A DNA stretch of 64,000 nt from Desulfoluna spongiiphila. Lineage in GTDB: Bacteria; Desulfobacterota; Desulfobacteria; Desulfobacterales; Desulfolunaceae. The translations under genes and the position numbers were made by a program. Shown here one piece after another: positions 33,439 through 42,767 of this stretch. The stretch is from NCBI RefSeq assembly GCF_900101345.1, contig NZ_FMUX01000025.1, forward strand, positions 1 to 64,000. The letters run 5' to 3'. Numbering within the stretch: position 1 is the first letter of the stretch; each line of letters starts with the position of its first letter. The notes beneath the pieces are model-generated. The model was given only the letters and a program-made list of their open reading frames with translations. It searched no databases and was not told the DNA's origin.

Positions 33439-34587
33439 TTAGAACTTGAACTGAGTGGTCTGACGCCATGACTGGTAAGCGGCGTCACGGAAGTCGTCGA
33501 TGAGGTGGTGAGTAAAGTCGAGTTCACACACATCAAAGAAACGCTCCCAACCAATACGATCGGTCCAGTCGCCGAAACGCTCGTACTTGCGGGCGCCTTT
33601 GGCGTACTCTTCGATCATCTTGTTGATGGCGTTGGTCATGGAAGGCCATCTCGGGGTTTCGTTGGGCAGGAAGGCCACAACAACCTTGGAGAACTTGGGT
33701 GCGCTGATACGGTTGGAAACCTTACCACCAGCCATCAGAACGATGCCGTCACCTTCTTTGTCAGAAAGGGGCATGGAGGGGCACATGGTGTAGCAGTTAC
33801 CGCAGTACATGCAACGCTCGTTACGAACGGCTACAGAGCTGACGGTATCGCCGCTGGGGAGCTCTACCTTGGCGGGCTTGATGGCCGCGGTGGGGCAGGA
33901 AGCAACAGCCAGGGGCACTTCGCACACCTTGTCAAGGTACTCGTGATCCAAGATGGGAGGCTTTCGGTGATACCCGAGGATCGCGATGTCGGAGCAGTGA
34001 ACCGCGCCGCACATGTTGAGGCAGCAAGCCATGGAGATCTTGAGCTTGGCAGGCAGTCTCATGTCCTGGAAATCAGAGAACACTTCGTCCATGGTGGCCT
34101 TTACGGTGCCGGAGGCATCGGTGGCGGGGGTGTGGCAGTGAATCCAACCCTGGGTGTGGACGATGTTGGAGATACCGGCACCGGTACCGCCGATGGGGAA
34201 CTTGTAGGAACCACCGGGGAACTTGCGCTGGGCAAGATCAGCCTTGAGGGCTTCCATCTTGTCCTTGGAGTCGGTCATGAACTCGATGTTGTTACGGGTG
34301 GTGAAACGCAGCTTGCCGTCGCAGTGCTTGTCGGCAATGTCGCAGATCTCCTGGACGTGGGTGGAGCTCATGAGACGGGCGCCGCCGCAACGTACGGTGA
34401 AGACTTCGTCACCGTTTTCAGCAACGTGAACCAGAACGCCGGGCTCGAGGATCTCGTGGTGGCTCCACTTGCCTTTGTTCTTCTTGATAACTTCGGGATA
34501 GAACTGGTCGTAATGCTTCGGGCCAATGTCCGTAATACGACCTTCCATCGGTTTTTCGGGATCGTATCCTGATGAAATAAAAGCCAT
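33439..34587 (-). CDS. dsrB: Dissimilatory sulfite reductase beta subunit
   Basis: 382 aa, AGGAGGGG before the ATG. Sulfite/siroheme reductase fold with an inserted ferredoxin domain. The siroheme/[4Fe-4S] cysteines lie in ISMACCLNMCGAVHCSD and VASCPTAAIKPAK; the ferredoxin cluster is in ERCMYCGNCYTMCPSMPLSD. With DsrA it forms the cytoplasmic alpha2beta2 enzyme that reduces sulfite to a DsrC-bound trisulfide, the last step of sulfate respiration. It starts 12 bp after the dsrA stop. Length and motifs are those of a functional reductive-type enzyme. Confidence 0.98.
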   Translation of the reverse strand: MAFISSGYDPEKPMEGRITDIGPKHYDQFYPEVIKKNKGKWSHHEILEPGVLVHVAENGDEVFTVRCGGARLMSSTHVQEICDIADKHCDGKLRFTTRNNIEFMTDSKDKMEALKADLAQRKFPGGSYKFPIGGTGAGISNIVHTQGWIHCHTPATDASGTVKATMDEVFSDFQDMRLPAKLKISMACCLNMCGAVHCSDIAILGYHRKPPILDHEYLDKVCEVPLAVASCPTAAIKPAKVELPSGDTVSSVAVRNERCMYCGNCYTMCPSMPLSDKEGDGIVLMAGGKVSNRISAPKFSKVVVAFLPNETPRWPSMTNAINKMIEEYAKGARKYERFGDWTDRIGWERFFDVCELDFTHHLIDDFRDAAYQSWRQTTQFKF

Positions 34588-34599
34588 GGTATACCCCTC

Positions 34600-35976
34600 C
34601 TAGCGTGCGTGATGCTTTCTGTATTCGTTGATGTCACGGTCCCAGCCACCTTCAACTTCGTCTTCTTTCCAGAAGATGTAGGGGTTGGTACGGGGATGAT
34701 CGACGTGTACGGCCTGGGGCTCCACGTTGATCTTCTCAAGGAATTTCTGGAGACCCTGACGGATCATCAGCTCGCCGAGACGCTCACGGTTCTTGCCTTC
34801 TTCCATCCAGTAATCCCAGACAGATTCGATGACTTCGGTGAGAGCTTCGTACTTCTCTTCCAGGTATTCCATCCACTCTTCTTCAGAGTCGAAGTCAGCC
34901 AGCTGCTTGTTCATGGTCTGGTCGATTTCGAGGAAGGGAACCACGAGGGTACCCATCTGAGCGCCGTCAACGATGGGGGCCTTGGCACCGGCGAGGATGG
35001 AAACACCACGCTGCTTGCCGACTTTCAGAGCCTTGGGCATGACGTTGATGCAGTGCATGCAACGGGTACACTCTTTGTCGTAAATCTTGAGTTCGCCGTT
35101 TTCGTAAGCCATGCAGTCGGTGGGGCACAGGTCCACAACTTCTGCCTGGATGTCGAACGCACCCCAGTCACGGCCTTTGTGGGAACCGGCGTTGGCGGGG
35201 TTGGTGCCGTCAACGTACTTGGCCACTTCAGCCTGGTCCACCTGGATCTGGTCTTTCCAGGTACCGATGAAGGAGAGGTCGGAACGGGCCATGGAGGCCA
35301 CGCAGCCGTTGGGGCAACCGTCGAACTTGAACTTGAACTTGTAGGGGAAAGCGGGACGGTGCAGTTCGTCCTGGTACATCATGGTCAGGAAGTAGCAGAG
35401 CTCCTGAGTGTCGTAGCAGGCATATTCGCAGCGGGACTGACCGATACAGTCAGCGGGGGTTCGCAGGTTGGACCCGGAACCGCCGAGGTCCTGATCCATC
35501 TCGTGGGTCAGGGTGTAGAAAATCTCTTCCAGCTGGGGAGTGGTGGTACCGAGCAGTACGATGTCACCGGTGGATCCGTGCATGTTGGTAAGACCGGAAC
35601 CACGGAACTGCCACAGGTCCATCAGCTCACGCAGATACTTGGTGGTGTAGTATTTTGCACCGGGCTGAGCCACACGAACGGTATGGAATGATGCACAACC
35701 GGGAAATTCTGCGGGCTTATCGCTGTAACGGCCGATGATGCCGCCGCCGTAACCGAAAACGCCGACGATGCCGCCGTGCTTCCAGTGAGTGGTGCCGTCC
35801 TTGTAGGAGAGTTCCAGAAGACCGAGCAGATCGTCGCAAGCTTCAGCAGGAATCTGAAAATCGATTCCTTTTTCGTTTTTTGCCCTGACTTCAGCTTCTT
35901 GCTTGATGTCGGACACAAAGCTTGGCCACGGCCCGGATTCCAGCTCGTCCAACAAAGGGGTTTCATGCTTTGCCAT
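34600..35976 (-). CDS. dsrA: Dissimilatory sulfite reductase alpha subunit
   Basis: 458 aa, GGAGGTAAGG before the ATG. The siroheme-[4Fe-4S] region is TPADCIGQSRCEYACYDTQELC and FDGCPNGCVASMARSD; the inserted ferredoxin is DLCPTDCMAYENG and ECTRCMHCINVMPKALKVG. First gene of dsrA-dsrB-dsrD-dsrN. The codon use is noticeably more biased than in the surroundings (many -gtt, -tac, -aac optimal codons), as expected for one of the most abundant proteins in a sulfate reducer. dsrC and dsrMKJOP are not in the window. Confidence 0.98.
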   Translation of the reverse strand: MAKHETPLLDELESGPWPSFVSDIKQEAEVRAKNEKGIDFQIPAEACDDLLGLLELSYKDGTTHWKHGGIVGVFGYGGGIIGRYSDKPAEFPGCASFHTVRVAQPGAKYYTTKYLRELMDLWQFRGSGLTNMHGSTGDIVLLGTTTPQLEEIFYTLTHEMDQDLGGSGSNLRTPADCIGQSRCEYACYDTQELCYFLTMMYQDELHRPAFPYKFKFKFDGCPNGCVASMARSDLSFIGTWKDQIQVDQAEVAKYVDGTNPANAGSHKGRDWGAFDIQAEVVDLCPTDCMAYENGELKIYDKECTRCMHCINVMPKALKVGKQRGVSILAGAKAPIVDGAQMGTLVVPFLEIDQTMNKQLADFDSEEEWMEYLEEKYEALTEVIESVWDYWMEEGKNRERLGELMIRQGLQKFLEKINVEPQAVHVDHPRTNPYIFWKEDEVEGGWDRDINEYRKHHAR

Positions 35977-36174
35977 TGCCTTACCTCCATTGAATAAATA
36001 ATTTTAACTCAACAAAACAAAATCAAATGAGCTCCATTTGACCCTGCGTTGCCAAGTCACTCAAACCTTAAACCTTAAACCACATAAAATAACAGCCAAA
36101 ACAAACCGTTCCGGCTGCTATTGTCTATGCAATTTCCATTAAAAAATTACAATGACCCTATTATCAAACTCCAT

Positions 36175-36203
36175 GGTATAAAGTTATTGCCTTTTATTGT
36201 CAA
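36175..36203 (-). promoter_or_regulatory. Candidate promoter of the dsr operon
   Basis: Minus strand TTGACA (36203-36198), 17-bp spacer, TATACC (36180-36175). The start would be near 36168, leaving a leader of about 190 nt with an imperfect AATAGCAGCC/GGCTGTTATT hairpin (about 36084-36123). The rest of 35977-36480 is AT-rich and without genes. Confidence 0.5.
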
Positions 36204-36483
36204 TAAAAAAGCTTTTTTCCGTGGTTATTAAGGCTTTACATTCCATGGGCACTTCAAGGCGTCACGCCCCCGCATCAAGTCCTCAATTAAATTAAATGGT
36301 AGTTAACATATTGAGACTTAATCATATCCCCAACGCAATCATAAAACAGAATAAAAAACAGAAGAATCCCGCGAATAACACCTTTCAGGGATGCTCTCCC
36401 CCTCTTTTTACACAATCCGCACTATTATATTGAAACAGCCAAGGCAGATACACTATTGATTATTCAGTACAATATCGCTCTTT

Positions 36484-36520
36484 TTGAATAAAAAAAGCGG
36501 ACCCTGAAAAGGGTCCGCCG
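36484..36520 (-). terminator. Terminator of the 376-aa gene
   Basis: GCGGACCCT-GAAA-AGGGTCCGC; on the minus strand it is followed by a T-run. It insulates dsrA from the gene upstream. Confidence 0.9.
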
Positions 36521-36570
36521 TTGAACATATGTCTAGTTTTATTCAATTTAAATGAACAAATAAATCAGAA

Positions 36571-37701
36571 TTATTTTATCTCATGCGCCGGGCTCCGCGC
36601 CTGCACCGCACGATAAAAAGAAGCGGCATGCTCGGCCACCTTCCCGGCGACCACCCCCATCTCCGACGCACCGGGGTTGAAGGAGGAGACCACCCCACGG
36701 GCGGTCTCGAGAAAATCCTCCTGGCTGTGCATGGCCAGGTAGCGGGCCACCCAGACACCGAAGGGGCCGTCGAGGGGCCCCACATCCACCAGGTCGGCCA
36801 CCCCGTCAAAGAACCCGTCCAGGCTGGCCCCCACGCAGTGGTCCCCCACCCAGGCCACCTCGCCGATGCCGTCGTATCGGTCCAGGCGGTTCCGCAAGGT
36901 CAGGAGCATCAGGAAGTACAGGGCCCCCTCCATGATCTCTTCGGCCTCCGGCTCCTGCACCTCGGCCATGGGTGTATACTGCCGCACGGTGATAAGGCGA
37001 ACCTTCGGGTCATCCTCCTTGATATTCACCACAAAATCACCGGCCGCATGGTGCCACGGCTGGACCAGTTCAAAGGTGAGGGGGTTGTACAGGCGGGTCA
37101 GGATCCCGGCTGCCTGGCGGTACACCGAGATCTCCCGGCTTCGCGATAAATGATGGTGGTCTTGGCCGGCCCACACCACCACCCGGTTCTCCCCGTCTTT
37201 TTCCGTCTGGTGAAACTCATGGAACCCTTCAAACCACTCCCCGAAAAAAAGGACCACCCGATGCTCGTCCACGGAAACGGCGTCCAGGGCATAGACCCTG
37301 GGAAGGGTCGTGCTCTTATGGCCCAGTGCCTCCAGCAGGGTAAATTCCCCCTCCGCACAGGCGTTCCCTTCCGGGGTCACGGCCAGGTTAATCACCAGGG
37401 GAATCGTGCCGGCATCGGTTTTTAGGGTCATGCGGGCAGGGTGATAAAAATGGCCGTGCTTCAGGATCTCCACGTGGGCTGAAAGCAGCCGGCACGGGGC
37501 GTCTGGAAAAAGGGCCCGGGCAAGCCCTTTCCCGGTGCCCTGCGCCTCTTTTTCTAGAACGGCCTCCACGGCACGGACATAGTGGCCGTAACAGAGACCG
37601 GCCTCGCCGTAAGCCCTGTCCGCGGGCAGGGGGGTTTTTAGAACCGCGTCATCAATCTGCCCGCAGCGGCTGTGACCGGGCAGGCTCCAGGTAATGTTCA
37701 T
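36571..37701 (-). CDS. Unknown 376-aa cytoplasmic protein
   Basis: No signal peptide or membrane segment. I do not recognise the family. Features: SRCGQIDDAV near the start; FYHPARMTLKTDAGTIPLVINLAVTPEGNACAEGEFTLLEALGHKSTTLPRVYALD, which resembles the ATP-binding lobe of aminoglycoside-phosphotransferase-like kinases only in general pattern; VVLFFGEWFEGFHEFHQTEKDG; and HHLSRSREISVYRQAAGILTRLY. A kinase-like fold is a weak possibility. No clear ribosome site precedes the ATG at 37701. It is transcribed toward dsrA but separated from it by a strong terminator. Confidence 0.72.
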   Translation of the reverse strand: MNITWSLPGHSRCGQIDDAVLKTPLPADRAYGEAGLCYGHYVRAVEAVLEKEAQGTGKGLARALFPDAPCRLLSAHVEILKHGHFYHPARMTLKTDAGTIPLVINLAVTPEGNACAEGEFTLLEALGHKSTTLPRVYALDAVSVDEHRVVLFFGEWFEGFHEFHQTEKDGENRVVVWAGQDHHHLSRSREISVYRQAAGILTRLYNPLTFELVQPWHHAAGDFVVNIKEDDPKVRLITVRQYTPMAEVQEPEAEEIMEGALYFLMLLTLRNRLDRYDGIGEVAWVGDHCVGASLDGFFDGVADLVDVGPLDGPFGVWVARYLAMHSQEDFLETARGVVSSFNPGASEMGVVAGKVAEHAASFYRAVQARSPAHEIK

Positions 37702-37743
37702 AAGAGTTGTCTTTATGCTTGGGTTCGTTACGCTTCATCGTAT

Positions 37744-37855
37744 GCCTCCGACGGCCCTGCCGGGTTCGAAACGACAAACAGGTCTTAAAAAAATCTGCTT
37801 AAAGAAGCTTCGTTTTCGACCTGCTTTCAAGGTGGCACACCTTGCCGGCGGGGGC
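37744..37855 (-). repeat. Interspersed hairpin repeat, diverged, inverted
   Basis: Minus-strand copy with a shortened middle; the CAAGGTG...CACCTTG arms are intact and the termini are slightly changed (GCCTCCGACGG, CCGGCGGGGGC). Confidence 0.75.
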
Positions 37856-37885
37856 TGCTTTTTGGAGCTGAAGCATTACGTTTGA

Positions 37886-37923
37886 TCAAAAAAAAAGCCC
37901 CCTGCAGGCGTTGCAGGGGGCTT
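37886..37923 (-). terminator. Terminator of the TPR gene
   Basis: AAGCCCCCTGCA pairs with TGCAGGGGGCTT. The minus strand continues with about ten T. Confidence 0.92.
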
Positions 37924-37937
37924 ACAAAGTAGTCGTC

Positions 37938-38561
37938 TTACCCGCGATGGGGTTCCACCTCTTTTAAAAGAGCTTCCGGCACCTCGTATCCCATGGACTG
38001 GGCCGTGTCAAAGTGCTCGATGGCCTTGGCGTACTCTTCTTTTTCAAGGTAGGCGATTCCAAGGTTGTGGTGGGGGATGGGAAAGTCCGGCTGAACCTGA
38101 AGGGCTTTTTGACTGGTGGCGATGCTCTCGTCCAGCAGGCCTTTCATCAGGTAGGCGTTGGCCAGGGTGGTGTACGCCTGGACAAACTTGGAGTTATGCA
38201 CAATGGCCTTCTGCAGGTTCTTGATGGCCTCGTCCACGTTGCCGCGCTGCAGCTCGATGAACCCGATGTTGCCGTAACCGACGGCAAACCCGGCCCGGGA
38301 CTTGGTGGCCAGCTTGTTATAATAGAGGCACCCCTCCACGTCTTCACGCTGAAGGGCGATGCTGCCAAGCATCACGTACCCTTCTGCCAGGGTGGGACTG
38401 CAACCCACCGCGTCGTTGAGGCTGGCTTCGGCCTCGTCGTATTTTTTCAGTCCCATCAGAGCCACCGCCAGGTTGTAGTGGCTGTTTCCGCAATCGGGAT
38501 TTCCGGCAATGGCATCCCTCAGTTGAGCAATATGTTCTTGCGCGTTCTTCGGCTTTTGCAT
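37938..38561 (-). CDS. Tetratricopeptide repeat protein
   Basis: 207 aa, GAGGGATC before the ATG. About five TPR units cover almost the whole protein: NSHYNLAVALMGLKKYDEAEASLNDAV, AEGYVMLGSIALQREDVEGCLYY, AVGYGNIGFIELQRGNVDEAIKNLQKAI, VQAYTTLANAYLMKGLLDESIATSQKAL, PIPHHNLGIAYLEKEEYAKAIEHFDTA. No signal peptide, so it is a cytoplasmic scaffold of unknown partner. It is monocistronic, with its own terminator. Confidence 0.88.
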   Translation of the reverse strand: MQKPKNAQEHIAQLRDAIAGNPDCGNSHYNLAVALMGLKKYDEAEASLNDAVGCSPTLAEGYVMLGSIALQREDVEGCLYYNKLATKSRAGFAVGYGNIGFIELQRGNVDEAIKNLQKAIVHNSKFVQAYTTLANAYLMKGLLDESIATSQKALQVQPDFPIPHHNLGIAYLEKEEYAKAIEHFDTAQSMGYEVPEALLKEVEPHRG

Positions 38562-38861
38562 GATCCCTCTTTGTCTGGTAACCCATCTAAAAAGAGAAGA
38601 AACCCGAAACCGGGCGCCTCTCTTTGTTGTCGGGTATTTTTTTTATGTCACGGCCAGAAAAAAGTGGGGACACCCTCTTATTATAAAGGTGCAACCCGCC
38701 TCTTCGGTTCCTTTTTTTTAATAAATTCACAAACTATACTGCCGTTTGATGGTTGTCAAATCAAATCGAAGGGCCCTTTCGGTTTCCTTTGAAAAGGGAG
38801 AAAAGTGGCCACCCCCATAAAAAAAACACCCCGGGGTTCATGGAGCCGAGTGCCTTTGGTA

Positions 38862-38889
38862 TTGACACATGGTTAATTTTTTTTATATT
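38862..38889 (+). promoter_or_regulatory. Promoter of the DapA-family gene
   Basis: TTGACA, 16-bp spacer, TATATT; the start would be near 38896, about 57 bases before the ATG at 38953. The upstream part of 38562-38861 holds no supported gene. Confidence 0.65.
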
Positions 38890-38952
38890 TTTCCAAGCGT
38901 TTGTCAAAAATAGCCACCTTACAGTCACATTTGCGAAGCCAGAGGTAAGACA

Positions 38953-39990
38953 ATGAAAAAAGGCTGCTACACAGCATTGATCACCCCCTTTAGAAATGAT
39001 CTTGTGGACTACGAGGGCCTCGAAAAACTGTGCCGTTTTCAGATTGAAAACGACATCACAGGAATCCTGGCCGTCGGAACCACCGGCGAGAGCCCCACCC
39101 TCGCCTGGGACGAACACAACAGCCTGATAGAGATTATTTCCAAACAGACCAAGGGGAAATGTTTCTGTATCGCAGGCACCGGAAGCAACAACACCAACGA
39201 AGCGCTGTCGGCAACACGACACGCCGTTGAGGCCGGGGTGGACGCGGTCCTGCTTGTGGACCCCTACTACAACGGGCCCAGCTCCCTTGAAATCAGGAAA
39301 GAGTATATCACCCCTGTGGCCCGGACCTTTCCCGATATCACGGTGATCCCCTACATCATCCCCGGTCGTACAGGTGCCCAGATGCTTCCCGAAGACATCG
39401 CCCTGCTCAACCGCGAGTGCCCCAACGTTTCGGCCGTCAAGGAAGCCACCGGCAACCTGGACAACATGAAACGAACCCGTGAGGTCTGCGGCCCGGAGTT
39501 TTCCATATTCTCAGGAGACGACGCCCTGGTGGTCGCCATGATGACCGACCCGGATATTGCCGCTTCAGGGGTGATCTCCGTTGCCTCCAACATCGTTCCC
39601 GGCCCGGCTTCCCGCCTGATCCGGCTCGTTGCCGAAGGAAAGCTGGAAGAGGCCGAGGCCCTGCACAAGGCCCTTACCCCGCTGTTCAAGCTCACCAGCG
39701 TGGTGACCATGGAAGAGACCCCCTTCGGTGAGGTCAAATGCCTGGCCCGGAACCCCCTGGCCGTTAAAACCGCCATGCAGCTCATAGGGATGCCTTCCGG
39801 CAACTGCCGAAAGCCCCTGGGCAAAATGACCCGCAAAGGCCTGGATGTGGTGGTGGGCTACCTCACCGAGGTCATGGAGAACAACCCCGAACTGCTCGCT
39901 CCGGTGGAAGCGTTCTTCGGGGTGGATATCAAGGCGCGCCTTGCCGACGAATCCCTCCTTGAAAGCCTGGTCTATACCGAGACCTATTAG
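38953..39990 (+). CDS. DapA-family aldolase (dihydrodipicolinate synthase-like)
   Basis: 345 aa, AGAGGTAAG before the ATG. TIM-barrel class I aldolase: GILAVGTTGESPTLAWDEH (substrate carboxylate loop), DPYYNGPSSLE (Tyr107-type), VIPYIIPGRTGAQMLPED (Tyr133-type) and the Schiff-base lysine in NVSAVKEATGNLDN. True DapA enzymes are about 290 aa; this one has about 50 extra residues at the C-terminus (RKPLGKMTRKGLDVVVGYLTEVMENNPEL...). It may be the lysine-pathway enzyme or an N-acetylneuraminate lyase/KDG aldolase-type relative. No other lysine genes are adjacent, so I leave the symbol blank. Confidence 0.88.
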   Translation: MKKGCYTALITPFRNDLVDYEGLEKLCRFQIENDITGILAVGTTGESPTLAWDEHNSLIEIISKQTKGKCFCIAGTGSNNTNEALSATRHAVEAGVDAVLLVDPYYNGPSSLEIRKEYITPVARTFPDITVIPYIIPGRTGAQMLPEDIALLNRECPNVSAVKEATGNLDNMKRTREVCGPEFSIFSGDDALVVAMMTDPDIAASGVISVASNIVPGPASRLIRLVAEGKLEEAEALHKALTPLFKLTSVVTMEETPFGEVKCLARNPLAVKTAMQLIGMPSGNCRKPLGKMTRKGLDVVVGYLTEVMENNPELLAPVEAFFGVDIKARLADESLLESLVYTETY

Positions 39991-40031
39991 ATCGCCGTCC
40001 CGTGCCCCTCACCGGGGCACACGCCGAACAC

Positions 40032-40068
40032 AAAAAAAGCCGGCCCCTTTTGGGGACCGGCTTTTTTT
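40032..40068. terminator. Bidirectional terminator
   Basis: AAAGCCGGCCCC-TTTT-GGGGACCGGCTTT with A- and T-runs on both sides. It ends the DapA-family gene. Confidence 0.9.
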
Positions 40069-40102
40069 ATAAACATTTTCCGGGATGCGAAAGGTTTTTC
40101 AC

Positions 40103-40120
40103 AGAAAGTTATGAACAATT
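40103..40120 (+). promoter_or_regulatory. Dispersed TTATGAACA motif
   Basis: AGAAAGTTATGAACAATT, located between two gene ends, where a promoter role is unlikely. Confidence 0.35.
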
Positions 40121-40168
40121 GGCCGCTTCCATCGGACAATCACCCATAACGACCTGAGTTACCCCGCC

Positions 40169-40963
40169 TTACTCCTGATTCTTGAGCTTGAACGTCTTGT
40201 TTTCGTCTTCTTTCAAGAAAAAAACGTCCTTCAACCACAGAAAACCGAACTCCAGCATGGCAAGATCATCGGTCTTGATCTTTTCGATCATGGCCTCGTC
40301 CACGTCAAACTTGGTGAGAAAGGGGCTCTCAAAAACAAACCGCTTGAAGGCGTCGATGTTGTAACAGGCCATAAAAAACATCTCTTTGGCCTTGGGGGTC
40401 CACTGGACATTGGGGGGAAAGCTTCGTTTCCGGACAATGAGGTCGGCCCATCCCGCGTTGATCTCATCGTGAATGTCCACGCCCTGGTCCTTGCGCCAGG
40501 ATTCGACGGTCCACTCCTTCTTCTCTTCAAAACCTTTGCAGTGGGGTTCGTTGACGAAAAAGAAGAAATCCTTGTCGTCGTCTCCTCCCTCTTCGCCGTG
40601 GCTGAGGTTACCGACCCCCAGGGGGTAGTACCGACAGGTGGTGGGACGGGCGTCATACACCAGGCAGCCTTCGTCCCGCACAAAGGGGCAGGACCTGATC
40701 TCGTCATCGAGAAGCTTTAAGGTCACCACGGGCAGGTCGGTTTTTTCATACAGCTGGGGCTCGGTGTAGATGGCCAGAAACTCTTCGGACGAGAGCTCCA
40801 GCTTGTCTTTCAGGCGAATGATGTCGTAGGGGGTCAGGATGATATCGATCCCCCGGCAGCATTTGGTGAAACAGCTGACACCTTTGTGGCATTCAAATTG
40901 AAAACCGGAGCTGCGTCCCAACCGCACCGGTACGATGTCTGCCTTTTTTTCAGAGTCACTCAT
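40169..40963 (-). CDS. YkgJ family cysteine-cluster protein
   Basis: 264 aa, GAGGAGCG before the ATG. The YkgJ/CxxxxCC zinc- or iron-chelating motif is CHKGVSCFTKCCRGIDIILTPYDIIRLK, followed by CPFVRDEGCLVYDARPTTCRYYPLG and a later CKGF. The family is widespread and its function is not established; metal or Fe-S binding is assumed from the eight-cysteine pattern. The C-terminal 100 residues are helical. A second, shorter YkgJ protein is encoded at 62764. It is a single gene ending about 100 bp from the bidirectional terminator. Confidence 0.85.
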   Translation of the reverse strand: MSDSEKKADIVPVRLGRSSGFQFECHKGVSCFTKCCRGIDIILTPYDIIRLKDKLELSSEEFLAIYTEPQLYEKTDLPVVTLKLLDDEIRSCPFVRDEGCLVYDARPTTCRYYPLGVGNLSHGEEGGDDDKDFFFFVNEPHCKGFEEKKEWTVESWRKDQGVDIHDEINAGWADLIVRKRSFPPNVQWTPKAKEMFFMACYNIDAFKRFVFESPFLTKFDVDEAMIEKIKTDDLAMLEFGFLWLKDVFFLKEDENKTFKLKNQE

Positions 40964-41185
40964 ATTGATCGCTCCTCACTCCTTCTATGGTAAAAACACG
41001 TCCCATATGTGTTTTAAGTTCCCAAAAAAGGAGTAACATAATAATTTCACTCCGGTTTTACAATAAAAATTTACCGATCCCCCTTGATTTCAGACGCCAT
41101 TCACCGTATATCACAACAAAAAAGTCTCACTGCCCACCGTCGTCGACCCATACCCCATAACACCAAACAATCAGGATTCGACTCT

Positions 41186-42052
41186 ATGAAAATTCGAAAA
41201 GCGGTGTTTCCTGTCGCCGGTCTCGGGACACGGTTCCTTCCGGCCACCAAAGCCCTTCCCAAAGAGATGCTCCCCGTTGTGGACAAGCCCCTCATTCAAT
41301 ACGCCGTGGAAGAGGCCCTTGCAGCCGGCATCGAACAGATCATCTTTGTCACCGGCCGGGGCAAAGAGGCCCTGGAAGACCACTTTGACCACTCCCACGA
41401 ACTGGAATCCATTTTAAAAGAGAGGGGCAAGGACCAGACCCTGGAGCTCATGGAGGCCCTGGTGCCTGAAACCGGAACCATTATCTACACCCGCCAGAAC
41501 AAGCCCCTGGGGCTGGGCCATGCCATCTGGTGCGCCCGGGACGTGGTGGGAAACGAACCCTTTGCCGTGCTTTTGGCCGACGACCTGGTCAAGGCCCAGG
41601 CCCCGGTCCTCTCTCAGATGATGAACGCCTTTGAGACCACCCAGTCCTCCATGGTGGCGGTGATGGAAGTGGACCCGAGCCAGACGGACAAATACGGCAT
41701 TGTGGACGGCGCAAGGGAAAACGGCAGCCTCATCCGAGTGCAGGGGCTTGTGGAAAAACCCGCCCCGGAGTCGGCCCCCTCCAACCAGGCCATCATCGGA
41801 CGCTACATCCTCACCCCGGAAATATTCGACCTCCTGGAAGCCAAAGAGACCGGTGCGGGCGGTGAGATCCAGATCACCGATGCCATGGAAAAACTTTTGA
41901 CCACCCAGGATATATACGGATTCTTGTTTGAAGGCACCCGCTTCGACTGCGGGGACAAGGCAGGGTTCCAGATGGCCAATATCGCCTACGCCATGGACAA
42001 CCCGGAGATCAAAGACCGCCTCACATCCTACCTCCAGACCCTTCTCAACTGA
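41186..42052 (+). CDS. galU: UTP-glucose-1-phosphate uridylyltransferase
   Basis: 288 aa from the ATG at 41186 (AGGA nine bases upstream); the frame opens earlier without a ribosome site. Nucleotidyltransferase motifs: AVFPVAGLGTRFLPATKALPKEMLPVVDKPLIQY, FVTGRGKEALEDHFD, PLGLGHAIWCARD, LLADDLV (metal-binding Asp), GEIQITDAM, and FDCGDKAGFQMANI. It makes UDP-glucose for cell-envelope polysaccharides. The length is normal for the family. A single-gene unit converging on the lytic transglycosylase gene. Confidence 0.96.
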   Translation: MKIRKAVFPVAGLGTRFLPATKALPKEMLPVVDKPLIQYAVEEALAAGIEQIIFVTGRGKEALEDHFDHSHELESILKERGKDQTLELMEALVPETGTIIYTRQNKPLGLGHAIWCARDVVGNEPFAVLLADDLVKAQAPVLSQMMNAFETTQSSMVAVMEVDPSQTDKYGIVDGARENGSLIRVQGLVEKPAPESAPSNQAIIGRYILTPEIFDLLEAKETGAGGEIQITDAMEKLLTTQDIYGFLFEGTRFDCGDKAGFQMANIAYAMDNPEIKDRLTSYLQTLLN

Positions 42053-42131
42053 TCCCCCGTTGCGGCACAGCCGTCAGGGACGAAAATCTGCAATGCATCG
42101 CGGTCCCGATTTTTTTGGGTCAAGGCGCGGT

Positions 42132-42716
42132 TCAACGGGCACTGTAGTAGGTGTTGAACCGCTCAACCTTGGCCACGTAAGCCCGTGTCTCGGCAATGGG
42201 GGGAATCCCCTTGTGACGCCTGACTTTGGTGGGACCTGCGTTGTAGGCGGCAAGGGCCAGCTGACGGTTGCCCTTGAAGTCGGTGAGCAGGCGTTTGAGG
42301 TAGGCGGTGCCCCCCATGATGTTCTCATACGGATCATAGGGATCCTTGATGTTGTAAAAGGCGACGTTTTCCGGCATCAGCTGCATGAGGCCCTTGGCCC
42401 CTTTGGGGGAAAGGGCCCTGGGGTTGAACCCCGACTCCGCATGGATCACCGCCTTGACCAGGGCAAAAGAGAGGCTGTTGGCCTCTGCGGCCCTGACGAT
42501 GATGGCATCGTAAGCCGAGGAGCTCCACATCTTCTTGGAGGATTTCTTTTTCCCCGTCGCCATGGGACGGGCTCCCATCATGTCGATCTGACGGGCGTCG
42601 GGGGAGTCGGTATAGCACAGGGTGCCCGAGGCATCCCTGTAGATATAGATATCGGCACCTGCCGTGGCCCATGCCATCATCACCCCGAAAAAAAGCAGCC
42701 ATCCCCTCCGCGCCAT
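42132..42716 (-). CDS. Lytic transglycosylase with DUF4124 domain
   Basis: 194 aa, GGGGGACG before the ATG. A signal peptide (WLLFFGVMMAWATAGA) is followed by a short DUF4124-like segment (DIYIYRDASGTLCYTDSPDA) and an SLT (family 1) domain with the catalytic Glu in VIHAESGFNPRALSPKGAKGLMQLMPE, then PYENIMGGTAYLKRLL and LALAAYNAGPTKVRRHKGIPPIAETRAYV. It cleaves peptidoglycan in the periplasm. The compact form and DUF4124 fusion are common in this phylum. It ends 80 bp from galU. Confidence 0.93.
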   Translation of the reverse strand: MARRGWLLFFGVMMAWATAGADIYIYRDASGTLCYTDSPDARQIDMMGARPMATGKKKSSKKMWSSSAYDAIIVRAAEANSLSFALVKAVIHAESGFNPRALSPKGAKGLMQLMPENVAFYNIKDPYDPYENIMGGTAYLKRLLTDFKGNRQLALAAYNAGPTKVRRHKGIPPIAETRAYVAKVERFNTYYSAR

Positions 42717-42767
42717 GCGTCCCCCGTCCGTGATGTGAGTTTTTTCTCTTGTAACTATTCAGCTTAT

